From assembly GCA_027577595.1 (NCBI GenBank), contig JANBRJ010000039.1, positions 62,001-126,000 on the forward strand: a stretch of 64,000 nt of DNA, written 5' to 3'. The DNA comes from Coemansia sp. RSA 487. Its lineage: Eukaryota > Kickxellomycota > Kickxellomycetes > Kickxellales > Kickxellaceae. Positions 1-9,803 of this stretch are shown here, piece by piece. The notes under the pieces were generated by a model, which worked only from the letters and a program-made list of their open reading frames with translations, searched no databases and was not told the DNA's origin. A program made the translations under genes and the position numbers. Each line of letters opens with the position of its first letter. Position 1 is the stretch's first letter.

Positions 1-1071
1 ATTGTCATCGCTGCTCTCCTCATCATCATCATCGCTGTTATCGCTTGTAGACTTGCTCTTCTTGGCTGCTTTCTTCTTGCGCTTGACGTTAGCCTCCTGC
101 TCCTGGCGGCGCCGCGCCTGCTGCGTAAGCTTGATCTGGCGCACCCTGGCCAGCTTCTCGATCTCTCCCTTCGACTTGTGCAAGTAACTGTGGAAGAGAA
201 CCTCGCCCTGGCATAACCCGCCCTCGACCTTCATCAGCTTGAGCTCCATCCGCGGGCCAAGCTCAAGGAGGCGCACAGCACGCTGCTCATTCTTTCTGTT
301 TCCACGGCCAACATAGTCTTGCGCCAGTGTGACCGCAGAGTCAGGACCATCCTCCATGTCGCTCTCGGACGCAAACGCCTCGCGCAGAACGTACTCGCTG
401 ATATCGCCATATCCGGCAAGCGACGGGACATTGTTCGACAGGATAACGCGTTTGACCCCCTTTGTCACGCCCACAGGCTTGACAACGATCGTGTAGTGGC
501 GGAAGTCTACGGTATCGGTCTCATCGTTGTAGTTGAACAGCACAACACGCCGGGCTTCGGACAAGTGCATTGTCGCCGGATTGATGGCAGGGAACATGTT
601 CTGCAGCATTGCCGTCATCAACTTCAGCTCCTTTCCCTTGCCCTCGCCAGCAAAATTGTTGAGGATAATCAGTGGTGATGTCTTGAACTCGGTATCCGAT
701 GTATGTGGTGTTTTCTGCAATCGGAGGCAGTCCTTTGCCAGCGAGTAATTGTTGACTCGGAAGTATAGTGTGGGGCCACGTGGAATCCGCCCGATGCGCA
801 GGTTTGTGCCGGATTCGGTTTGCGAAAACAGCATCAGATGCGTTAGGCTCAGCTGACCACTCACTGCCACGTAGTCCCGGATCTTGTTGCTTTTGCGCTC
901 TCTAAGCTTTGTTGCTGTGTTCGGCTCCATCACACGCCGCACGTCGTTGACTAGCTCGGATACTGTGCGCCCGATTTCGCCCGACTTTACCACCAGCGCC
1001 TTTGGAACTCTTTCGATCTCCTCTTGAGTTGGCACTACGTGCGTCCTTCTCTTCTTGCGACCGTGGCCCAT
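1..1071 (-). CDS. SSF1: Ssf1/Peter Pan (PPAN) ribosome biogenesis protein, N-terminal part, cut by window edge
   Basis: Read from the ATG at 1071 the frame is open without interruption to base 1 (357 codons), so the 3' end lies outside the window. The protein starts MGHGRKKRRTHV and carries a Brix-domain pattern: an LMLFSQTE stretch, then GPTLYFRV, then PLIILNNF. Downstream comes an acidic/basic tail with KRKKKAAKKSK followed by a run of Asp. This is the layout of Ssf1/PPAN proteins, nucleolar factors for 60S subunit (27S pre-rRNA) maturation. No intron is needed. The gene is divergent from the Rco1-like gene, with about 1.2 kb between the start codons. The family call rests on remembered Brix motifs; other Brix proteins such as Rpf1, Rpf2 or Imp4 fit less well because of the N-terminal motif. 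Confidence 0.85.
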   Translation of the reverse strand, partial: MGHGRKKRRTHVVPTQEEIERVPKALVVKSGEIGRTVSELVNDVRRVMEPNTATKLRERKSNKIRDYVAVSGQLSLTHLMLFSQTESGTNLRIGRIPRGPTLYFRVNNYSLAKDCLRLQKTPHTSDTEFKTSPLIILNNFAGEGKGKELKLMTAMLQNMFPAINPATMHLSEARRVVLFNYNDETDTVDFRHYTIVVKPVGVTKGVKRVILSNNVPSLAGYGDISEYVLREAFASESDMEDGPDSAVTLAQDYVGRGNRKNEQRAVRLLELGPRMELKLMKVEGGLCQGEVLFHSYLHKSKGEIEKLARVRQIKLTQQARRRQEQEANVKRKKKAAKKSKSTSDNSDDDDEESSDDN

Positions 1072-2235
1072 TTTGTCTTGCTGCAGAACGACGTTGGAGC
1101 TTCAAAAATAAAAAGGAAGAGCTCGGGACAACAAGAGTGTATGTGAAGCTTTGAATGTAAAACAAGGTGTAAAATGTACTGTAAAAAGAAACGGAGGAGC
1201 CTGTTTACTTTGCATGCAATGAACGAAAAAAAAAAGAAAAAAAAGTTGGCCAATTTTTTCTGCCTTTGATTCAGAGTAGATCGGTAATCAATCATTTGTC
1301 TCGTGATTGGACATTGCTTATCACGTGCTTAATTAAATTGGCAGCACAGATACATTTCCAAGCTCAAGGCTTGTCAATTGTACGCCAGCTTCCTCAGTAA
1401 GAGAAGGGGATAAGTGGTGAGGGTGCACACCATCCGGACATAATGTACGCCCATCTGGCCTACCGTCCCGGTTGTAAGCAGTATAGTTTATAGCTTGGAA
1501 GCAGAGGCGTTGTTACTTTCGCGAGATAGATAATTCATGAAGGGGTGTTGTGTGGGTGTCGCGTTTGATGAGCGTTCACTCTCTCCTCCTCCCTCCCCCG
1601 CCTGTTTTTCTCCCTTTGTGCGTAACTGCTCCTGCTTGCCTCTTTCTTTTCCTTCTGTTCGTCTTCGTTCCCACATTTTCCTCTTGTTTTATTCTGTCGT
1701 GTTTGTTCAATACTTTTTTTGTCTTTCGTGACTTTCTTGCTCGACTGCAGTTTATTGCTACTTTGTTCACACGGCGCGAAACCACGGCGAGGGTTCGCTT
1801 TTACTGTTGATATTTGACAATACGGAACAGGTCTTGTAACGCGTGGACAAGAAGAGGACATATCTGCTTTGGCTCTCTTCACTCACCGCGCTTGGTTATT
1901 TATTTGGTTGTGGACGCGCTTGTTTGTAAGTTTACGACTCGGACCACTCTTTATCGAGTATTCAAAGGAGGATCCAAGTCGCCGAAAGGAATATATTCTA
2001 AGAGTAAAACCAAGCGTCTGCCTGATACTCCTTGCTTGGGCGACGACATTCCCGATCCTGTCGTGGAAAAATACGAGCTAACCGAGAAGACGGGAAGCAA
2101 GCTGCTACGAGTATACGAGGACAGCACAGAGCAGGCAGATCGAGCTGGCCTGGACACCTTGCTTTTTAGTTATCTGCCAATAGACAGTGTCAACGGATAA
2201 ACTCGAGCCGTGAGGTGGGGAAACCACAGCAGCCG
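1072..2235. other. Divergent intergenic region with one unexplained open segment
   Basis: This separates the divergent SSF1 and Rco1-like genes. A pyrimidine-rich stretch runs from about 1570 to 1740. Around 1951-2200 the plus strand is open in one frame with protein-like composition (KGIYSKSKTK, then GDDIPDPVVEKYELTEK), but that frame holds no ATG. It could be an upstream exon joined to the Rco1-like gene: a weak GTC donor at 2189 and a CAG acceptor ending at 2229 would keep phase. It could also be chance. I could not settle a model. Confidence 0.4.
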
Positions 2236-4713
2236 ATGGCCGTCGACACGCGTGGGTCTTCCGAGGAGTATGCGAAAACAGTCGAATATATTCGCAAGCT
2301 GTGTGAGGGCGACGATACAAATGCCTCCATGGTGCCATCAAATGATGACGCGCAGAATATGCCCAATGGATCCGCTGGCGGCAGCAGTGGTGCGACACTG
2401 CAAAAAGGCAAGGCGGCAGCATCACCTGGGCCAGCAACGCCGGCGAGCACGAGATCGAGAGGCCGCGTCAACGGAACAGGTGCAGGTCCACATTCCTCAG
2501 CATCACGATCGTCAAGGTAATGGATAGGAGACACCAGAAGGCGGTTGCTTTTTTGTTGTTGATTTTCTTTGATGCTCTGGGATATCGATGTGCCGTGTTT
2601 GTGCATGCTTTGTTTTTTTTTTTGTTCGTTTGGTGCGAAGAATTGCGGATGATGCCGATTTGCAAGAGGATGCTGCAAAGAGAATAACACGCGCAGGTTT
2701 ACTCGACAAAACAGACTGGGAAGAATGCACGACCCTCTCCAACACAAGTACCGTATGAGCCGCGTATTTAATTCCCAATATTTGCTGCTTTTTCTTCTTA
2801 TTCTTGTCCGATGTAGCTGTGGGCCGCGGAAGCAAACAAACGGCGTCTCTGGTAGCCATCCCAATCCCGGCATAAAGGAACAGCCAGAGCACGACACATG
2901 CGACGCATGCGACCAGCCCGGCCACTTCGTTTGCTGCGATCTTTGCCCACGGGTGTTCCACTTTTTCTGCGCCGACCCTCCGATGTCGCGCGAAGCCGTC
3001 AGCAAGATCGACCACTGGTTCTGCCGCGAGTGCGCGCACCGAGTTAGTAGGAAGCGCAAGTCGCGTGCACACGTCAAAAACATATTCTACCCGCTGATAT
3101 CCGCCATGGAGTTTAAGAATCCGCGCGTGTTTGCGGTGCCAGACGAAATCCGACGGCAGTTTGATGGCGTCGAGCGCGATGCTGACGGCGGCTTCATCAA
3201 CGTGCGCGAAGACCGACCGCAGCGCGTCAATGCAGGGCCGGCGAACCGCGATTTTACGCGCCTTGTTGACGACCACAACGAAGCCATCATGTGCTACAGG
3301 TGCGGGCTGTCGGCGCTCCACGGGCTAATGGTGCGGTGCGACTACTGTCCACTCAACTGGCATTGGGACTGTTTAGATCCGCCGCTCTGCTCGGCGCCAC
3401 CGCCGCACAAGCGCTGGATGTGCCCCAACCATGCAGATCACGCGATCCGCCGCCACCGCAAGTTCCGCAAGGAGCGCATTATCGACATGACAGACGCCCC
3501 GGAGTCAGCGCGCAACAACGGGATTGTCGATATAATCGACGACGACCCACCAACGTTTGAACTGTTTGACCCAAAGGTCAAGTACAAGGTGCCCTCCAGT
3601 CGCATTCGGAAGGAATTCGCCAAAAATTCTGCTCCTTGCGTTGTGGATCTGGGCATCAAACAAAAAGTGACCTTTGAAGCAGCAGACCACATAGCTTCCA
3701 GCAATGTTGATGTGCCACAACAACCGAATATCATGCCGAGAAAACTAACTAGCAGCTTGGTGAAAACCCTTGATGCCGACAGTGCTAAATCGCAGACACT
3801 GCCTCCACCGGTTATGTCAATGGCAGAGTGGCTACAGTCGATAGTGGCATTCCAACAGGATGTTGCGCGTTTTGTCATGACAACAGCCAAACAGGCTGTG
3901 CTTCAGGAAACATACGATGATAGTAAGCCTCATGTAGAGGACTTGTCGGCGAATGCAAGCAAGGACGACAAGATCACGATCCTGAGCAATATTGCAACCC
4001 AGGTGTTGTCGCCATTGATTCGAGAATCGGCTGCTAGCAATAGCGACGAGCAGAACAGCAGTGGCAAACACAGCACCAATGTTGACTCCTTAGATGAAGA
4101 AAATACTAAGCGGCCTACCGATCCAGCCTCTACAATAGATAACGACATCTCTAAATCCGCGAAATCCAAGTCGGAGGACATAACGAGCTGTGTAAATCAT
4201 TCGACAGAAGATATGGATATTCTGGCGGCTGCTTCTGCACTGGAGGAACTTCCCAACAGCATAGCTAATGTCAAGATCAATTACAGCATTGCTGACTATG
4301 GCAAATCTGACCATGGGCTAGAGAAAAGCCACTGCTCTGGTGCGGATACCAACGATGCGGAATGCCGGCGAACCCACCTTCTTGATAAACATGGATTGTC
4401 GGAGGCTGAAGCCAGGGATGCAATCGAGCGTCTTCTAGGAACTGACACTGACAATTCCAGCGATGGCAACAAACGCAAACGTAGCGATGCATGCTCTTGC
4501 GAGGGAACTGTTGGTGAAGAAACTGACTCTGCTAAGCGTACGCGGCCATTAGAGAGTAGAAATGACAATCCCGATGCCGCGGAAAGTGTCCAGAAACAGC
4601 TTACAAACGGCGATACGCCATCGTTGACTCGTGCCACGCATATATCTGAGTTGGTCATGATGCTCCTTCGGGAAAGAGGTGCCGATGCGCTCTTGGACTT
4701 TCTTGCCAGCTAA
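2236..4713 (+). CDS. Rco1/Cph1-like protein with two PHD fingers (Rpd3S-type histone deacetylase subunit)
   Basis: The best model has three exons: 2236-2516, 2641-2752 and 2833-4713, giving 757 residues. The first donor is GTAATG. The second donor is GTATGA with an AAG acceptor at 2832. The stronger-looking TAG at 2816 does not keep frame, so this junction is the weakest part. PHD finger 1 (about 2893-3045) has CDAC, CCDLCPRVFHFFC and WFCREC. PHD finger 2 (about 3285-3440) has CYRCG, RCDYCPLNWHWDC and WMCPNH. Between them lies a conserved MEFKNPRVFAVPDEIR segment. Two PHD fingers with this linker are typical of Rco1 (yeast), Cph1 (fission yeast) and PHF12 (animals), which tie Rpd3/Sin3 and an MRG protein to H3K36-methylated chromatin. 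The C-terminal half is low-complexity and acidic. The first ATG is used; an upstream exon is possible. Confidence 0.8.
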
Positions 4714-5243
4714 CGCGTGTTTATTTCAGTTTAGACCCTCTGGTGATAAATATTCCAGAATTGGCAGCTCTGGGACCTCTATATGCGTGAGCTTTTTTCT
4801 TCCAATATCTGTAATTGTATATTTCAAGCCAAAGAACAGACTTTTGCCCTGCTTTAGCGTAGTCAAATTTTCCCTAGTCGATCTCTGGTTTCTTTCTGCG
4901 TCTTCCTATTTCCTTTGTCCTCTACCTTTAATGGCACATTCCTAATTATTTCGGCACCCCTTCGTAAATATGGCCCAACATGGCTTAAAATGTTTAAACG
5001 GCGTCTAGATCTCTGTCCGCACCCTCATGCAATACTCCATCCTTCCCCACCCATGTCAAATATTGCAATCTCTATTCTTTACTCCACATAAAATCAACAC
5101 CCTAACTGCCTTTAGAGACACCAATTACTCTTTTGAAACTCTAGTACTGTCGGGGTAGTTGCAACTTTTCCATTCTACTTCGCTGCTATTTATTTGTCTG
5201 TGTTGGAAGCATTTTGTCGCATTTGTAGCAGAGAGTAAAAACA
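4714..5243. other. Intergenic, Rco1-like 3' end to first small SPT subunit
   Basis: AT-rich and pyrimidine-rich sequence between two genes on the same strand. It should hold the 3' UTR of the Rco1-like gene and the promoter of the next gene. No convincing ORF or RNA gene was seen. Confidence 0.6.
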
Positions 5244-5498
5244 ATGACTACTAAGCAATCGTTTGCGTCTGCATCTACATTGGAGTTGAAGACCAATGTC
5301 AACGATGTTAGAGCGACTGGGATCATCGAGTATCTTCAGCTCCTCAACTACAGATATGAATTGATGATGGGACTCTATGTGCTAAATTATTGGGAAAAAG
5401 TCGTAGTCAATGTCATCGTAGTCGTCTGTATTGCGTTCATTCTGCGGATGCTGCTTTCCAGCATCCCCGTCGAATTTGCGGACATCTCGAAAATGTGA
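5244..5498 (+). CDS. Small subunit of serine palmitoyltransferase-like protein, copy 1 (84 aa)
   Basis: A single-exon gene with ATG at 5244. The core reads YELMMGLYVLNYWEKVVVN followed by a hydrophobic membrane helix (VIVVVCIAFIL). The mammalian small SPT subunits SPTSSA/SPTSSB have the same pattern: a tyrosine-rich start, ALYMLEPWE, N, then one transmembrane segment. These ER membrane peptides bind the SPTLC1/2 (Lcb1/2) core, raise its activity and tune acyl-CoA choice in the first step of sphingolipid synthesis. This copy carries a Ser/Thr-rich N-terminal extension of about 30 residues that copy 2 lacks. A second copy follows about 0.6 kb downstream on the same strand. Family membership is recognised from the motif; activity is inferred. 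Confidence 0.75.
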   Translation: MTTKQSFASASTLELKTNVNDVRATGIIEYLQLLNYRYELMMGLYVLNYWEKVVVNVIVVVCIAFILRMLLSSIPVEFADISKM

Positions 5499-6116
5499 CC
5501 ATTTAGTATCCGCGTTTAGCCGGATACCATGCTATTCGCTTTTCACTAATTTAGTTGATTTTAAATCGTGGAAAATTATACGGCTTTTGATAGGTTGGTA
5601 TGGTGGATAAATGAACATTGCTAGATCACAAACAATCCATTTGCCGATATATACATATGTACATGTGTGTTTCTACTGTGCACCATCTTCGTCCAGCATA
5701 AGGATAATCCAATACATCACAAGTCAAAGCGCAGTCATCGTTCCCTCGTGATCTGATCATTTACTAAACTAATCATCAGCTAATCTGCATAATTTTTTTA
5801 ATTCAGGCTGTGTCTTATTTTTCGGCCTCACCACCAGTGCTTGCTTTTTGTCATCTGATCGAGCCAATCAGTCTGTGCAACTTCCTGGCAAAACAGAAAA
5901 ACATGCACCACTTGTATTTTTCTTGCCAAAATTCTGGTATGCGGGTTTCTTTTGAGCCCAAGCTTGGTTTCTTAGAGTGCTCGTTTTTTTCTTCCGTTGT
6001 CCAATTACTATTCACACATTTTTTTACAAATCTTTTTAATTTCCTTCCCTCCTGTTGCTCTCCATCTGTGAACCCACCCCCCCTTTTCCACTTCTTTCAA
6101 CCTTCAAGTATACGAA
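5499..6116. other. Intergenic between the two small SPT subunit genes
   Basis: AT-rich sequence. The last ~120 bases before the next ATG are pyrimidine-rich with short C runs, as in many fungal promoters or leaders. No separate gene was seen. Confidence 0.55.
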
Positions 6117-6317
6117 ATGGTCTTTCAGTCGCTCAAAAGGCTCAACCACCAGTACGAGGTCACTACTGGCCTGTACATGCTCGAGTCCTGGGAAAAATAC
6201 ATCGTCAACGGTATTATATGCGCCAGCTTTGCGCTGCTCATATACACGGCCGTTAACCATCTTCCTACGCATAGTGTCAGCATCGTGAATCAGCTTTCTA
6301 ACTACGCGGCATCGTAA
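6117..6317 (+). CDS. Small subunit of serine palmitoyltransferase-like protein, copy 2 (66 aa)
   Basis: A single-exon gene with ATG at 6117. The protein is close in size and layout to human SPTSSA. It starts MVFQSLKRLNHQYEV, continues TTGLYMLESWEKYIVNG, then has one hydrophobic helix (IICASFALLIYTA) and a short HLPTHSVSIV tail. The motif GLYMLESWE is nearly the SPTSSA motif ALYMLEPWE. It probably sits in the ER membrane as an activating partner of serine palmitoyltransferase. It shares the YE..GLY.L..WEK..VN pattern with copy 1, while the flanks have diverged strongly, so the duplication looks old. It lies tail to tail with the PPR gene. Confidence 0.8.
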   Translation: MVFQSLKRLNHQYEVTTGLYMLESWEKYIVNGIICASFALLIYTAVNHLPTHSVSIVNQLSNYAAS

Positions 6318-6710
6318 ACCGCTTTGGAATTGGCAAAATATAAACATGTATGAAACGTCGCCCTTCCAGCCTTCTACCATGGCAGCTCTTAATAGAGACG
6401 ATGTGTGCGATGCTACTATTGCAGGAATCTATACAACTCTAATATACTCCTAATACACAGAGTTTCTGGACACTGTTTCTCTTGTTCGCATGCTTTACTA
6501 AACTATGCCACTACAAAACTCTTTCTCATATACCACAACCACATCAAATCACATGTTGGCTCTTCTCTTCGTTTGTATTCACAGTATCTTCCATGAGTAA
6601 CATTTTCTAATCAACTCTGAACGTATCAAGTAATACCAATGTTTAATGTGCAAAGACTGAAATTATATACGTTATGAAATGTTAAAGTTTTGTATACTAC
6701 TCTATCATGG
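6318..6710. other. Convergent 3' intergenic region
   Basis: An AT-rich spacer between the convergent small SPT subunit and PPR genes. It presumably holds both 3' UTRs. No gene was seen. Confidence 0.6.
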
Positions 6711-9278
6711 CTAAACAGGCGCAGCTTCGGGGAAGTTGTCCTCGACGAACGTAAGGAAATCGCTAATGATCACGCTTGCTTCCTGGCTCTTGTCCTTTTG
6801 TAGCAGCGCGAGTATCTGGGCAACATCATCCGAAGAAAGTCTTTGCTTGTCGCTCTGGCTGGTGGTTTGCGAGCCACCAGCATCCGCAATTGATAGCATT
6901 GGCCGCGATACCAGCGTCGTCTTGGGATGCCACAGGTTCAAGGCAGGCATTATGCAGTCCACCATCCTATGTTTGATCGCAATACCAATGAACAACGCCA
7001 GAACGGCACCACTGACAATATCTGGCTGGTAACCATGAGCCAGCGAGTCATCCTCTCCCGGTTCAACCTTCAAGGCGTCGCTGTCATCAGTGATGTCCAA
7101 ATGCGCTCGTCCTGACTTGCTCTTAGCGGTGGCACCGACTTCATTGACACCTGCATTTGGGGATTGCGGGGTTAGCAGCCCAAATACAATGTTCCTGGCA
7201 CTGGTACTTCGACCCAGTTGGTCACAGGCAAATAACACCATACGGAGCGACTCCTCGTGGCCAGGGATCCCCAGCTGCCTCCAGTCACCCCACAGCTCAA
7301 GCACTTTTGTGTACTGCTGGTTCTTGACACACGCAAGGATCAACTTGGACATGCACTTTGGCGAACGTGTGAAATTCCTGAGCACAGACGCATCGTTTTC
7401 TCCATGGTTCAGCATGTCCGAATAAACGAACAGCGCATCCTCCAGATAGTTTGAGCTGGCAAAGGCCTCGATTACCAGCGTGTACGTGTACATATCGCGC
7501 GGTATGTAGAGATCAACACTATGGCTCTTTTTGTACCACATACGTAGACACTGCAGCTCATTGGGCTCTAGCCAGCCGGCCCTTGCTGCTTTTGCTGCAA
7601 ACGCAGCGTACACTGCGTTGAGCGTCCGTGTGGATGGCTGGATCGGCGGGTTTGCCTCCATCAACTCGTCCATCGTCAAAATGATTGCCTCCAGGTTGCC
7701 TTGTTGCCAACGAGATAGTGCCGACAGTATAATGTTGTATATGACCTCTGTTGGCGCCAGCCCGCAGTGCTCCATCTCCTTCTTGTGCCAGAATAACCCG
7801 TGGATGTCTCCAGCACGCGCACACGCGTCGATCATGATTCCAAGGATGTGGGCGTCTGGGACAAGCTTACTGTTGGGGCCGAACGCTTCTTTATAAATTG
7901 CCTTTGCCTCGTTCAGTCGCTTACTCTTGCTCAGCGCATCGAGAAGGTAGCTGTACGTGACTGTGTTGGGCTCGATCTTATGTGCACGCATGTGTCCTAT
8001 GAGGCCCAGTGCCTCGTTAAAGCTGTTTTCTCGCATCGTCAGTCCAATCAGCGGGTTGTACACGCGCACCATATCGATTCCGACACCATTCCGCGTAACA
8101 GTGTCGAGTATCTCTTGTGGCGAAAGCTGTAGCTTGCGAATCAGCTTCACCGAAGGCGTGATACCACGCTTTGCAGACTCCGCAAGCAGTCTTTTCATGT
8201 CATCGATCCGGCCCTCACTAACTGCGGATTGGATCAGCAAATAATATGTGTAGCTGTCGGGAATAAACCCACTGTCCACCATGAGCTTGACTTCTTTGAT
8301 TCCAGAGTCAAGGCCTCTGTGTTTGATGATTCCGCCAAGAACCGTGTTGCGCAGCACAATGTCGGCCGCTATCCCTGCACCATCCATCTCCTCAAGGATG
8401 TCCATCACTCGGGCAAAGTCGCCCTCGTTGCACTCTGCAGCTACAATGCATGTGTACGTCAAGAGATCAAGCTTGATCGTCTGGTCCGTCGACTTGGCTG
8501 TGGCAATCGTATTGCTGCTGATCTTGGCCTTGATGCTTTGCCACAGCCTGCGTGCATTGTCTATTTCGCTGGCCACCATGCTGTATCCTTTGAGCAGTGT
8601 GCGGTACGGCCGTATAGTCAGCTTGACCCCACGCTGCACCATTTCCTCAAGAAGCGTGTGTGCCCGATCAAAGTTCATCAGATCCGTGTTTATTGCTATG
8701 AGCTCCTGGTACGTATACTGATCAGGCACTATGCCTGCGCGAATACTAGCCTCGTAAACATTTGTCATCTGCAATAATGTGTTTGAAGTGGGCGTGGGTT
8801 TTCGGCTCAAATGGGTGTTCTTTCCGACTCTTCTGATAAGTGCAAGCGTCCGGTTAATATCTATGGTACGCAAATGTTTGTATGATTTCTTGGACATTGA
8901 GTAAAATCTGGCATATGCCATGTCACCGTTCCAGTTCTTGTTGTGAATCCCTTCGATGTACTCGATTGCCTCCTCCTTGGGCGAAATGGCCATTGTTGCT
9001 TCTACATTGTGTCCAAGCGGTCTGTCCGCCGCCTTTTCTGTCCTTGGCTTTGGGAGCAAGGACATTACTGTATTGATCCCTTCCTTGTTCTTCATGGGTT
9101 TGACTTCAGCATCCACTTTCTGGAACTTTATTGTCGGCGGTTTCGAATTCGCCGACCGGTAGTACAACTCGGATAGACATCGCCGCTGCTGCGCACCAAG
9201 TATTTTGCCTTCTATTGTGACTTCTTTAAAATAGGCAGTAGTTGCTTGTACTGTCCGGACGGCTTTGCCTCTATACAT
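6711..9278 (-). CDS. Pentatricopeptide repeat (PPR) protein, probably mitochondrial, 855 aa
   Basis: An intronless gene with ATG at 9278. At least eight PPR-type helical pairs can be picked out between about residues 175 and 640, for example YTYQELIAINTDLMNFDRA, LTYTCIVAAECNEGDFARV, YTYYLLIQSAVSEGRIDDM and VTYSYLLDALSKSKRLNEA. The spacing of about 35 residues and the closing G(I/L)xP turns are typical. PPR proteins bind single-stranded RNA, and in fungi nearly all act on mitochondrial transcripts. The N-terminus (MYRGKAVRTVQATTAYFK) is basic and free of early acidic residues, which suits a matrix presequence. The target RNA cannot be told; a Ccm1- or Dmr1-type role is possible but not shown. 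Confidence 0.8.
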   Translation of the reverse strand: MYRGKAVRTVQATTAYFKEVTIEGKILGAQQRRCLSELYYRSANSKPPTIKFQKVDAEVKPMKNKEGINTVMSLLPKPRTEKAADRPLGHNVEATMAISPKEEAIEYIEGIHNKNWNGDMAYARFYSMSKKSYKHLRTIDINRTLALIRRVGKNTHLSRKPTPTSNTLLQMTNVYEASIRAGIVPDQYTYQELIAINTDLMNFDRAHTLLEEMVQRGVKLTIRPYRTLLKGYSMVASEIDNARRLWQSIKAKISSNTIATAKSTDQTIKLDLLTYTCIVAAECNEGDFARVMDILEEMDGAGIAADIVLRNTVLGGIIKHRGLDSGIKEVKLMVDSGFIPDSYTYYLLIQSAVSEGRIDDMKRLLAESAKRGITPSVKLIRKLQLSPQEILDTVTRNGVGIDMVRVYNPLIGLTMRENSFNEALGLIGHMRAHKIEPNTVTYSYLLDALSKSKRLNEAKAIYKEAFGPNSKLVPDAHILGIMIDACARAGDIHGLFWHKKEMEHCGLAPTEVIYNIILSALSRWQQGNLEAIILTMDELMEANPPIQPSTRTLNAVYAAFAAKAARAGWLEPNELQCLRMWYKKSHSVDLYIPRDMYTYTLVIEAFASSNYLEDALFVYSDMLNHGENDASVLRNFTRSPKCMSKLILACVKNQQYTKVLELWGDWRQLGIPGHEESLRMVLFACDQLGRSTSARNIVFGLLTPQSPNAGVNEVGATAKSKSGRAHLDITDDSDALKVEPGEDDSLAHGYQPDIVSGAVLALFIGIAIKHRMVDCIMPALNLWHPKTTLVSRPMLSIADAGGSQTTSQSDKQRLSSDDVAQILALLQKDKSQEASVIISDFLTFVEDNFPEAAPV

Positions 9279-9803
9279 GGTTTCTGCTTTGCTCGTTTAA
9301 GAAAAATAATGCTAATTGCAACAACCGCCCAAGATAAAAAATAAAGAAATAAACAAAAGCATACCAAAGAGCGACAATAAGTACGAGGAGAACTAAAAAA
9401 AAAAAGTAACCACCATTAAACTTTACTGGAAGAACGAAAAAAAATATTCATCTTGATAAAGTCAAGGCATAATTCTTGATTTGGCTAGATCAAGAATTGC
9501 ACGTTCTGAAAGTTTCTACACAGGCTTTTTTCAAGTATTGCAGTATTTCCTTTACGCAAATTTGTGTTGACCACAAAAAAGCAAAAAGGCAATAGATATT
9601 TCTCCAGTAATAAATAGTAATCCCTAATTGTCAAACAGTAGCAAACATATATCGCAACAATACAAGGGGTTGCCGATTGCTGTTAAACGTCACATAATGA
9701 CCTTTTTAATCAATTCTTCAATGTATTTCTGGCACTTTCTTGTCTAATGATTTTCTTCTGGCATATTAAAATAAATAAATAAAGCAGACAAACAATACAA
9801 AGT
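9279..9803. other. Divergent promoter region, PPR gene / alpha-beta hydrolase
   Basis: Very AT-rich sequence with A-runs near 9400 and 9440 and no ORF of note. It presumably contains both promoters. Confidence 0.6.

Noticed and set aside
2210-2527. Non-ATG frames overlapping the start of the Rco1-like gene
   Set aside because: They begin with GTG and one is in another frame; the in-frame ATG at 2236 is used.
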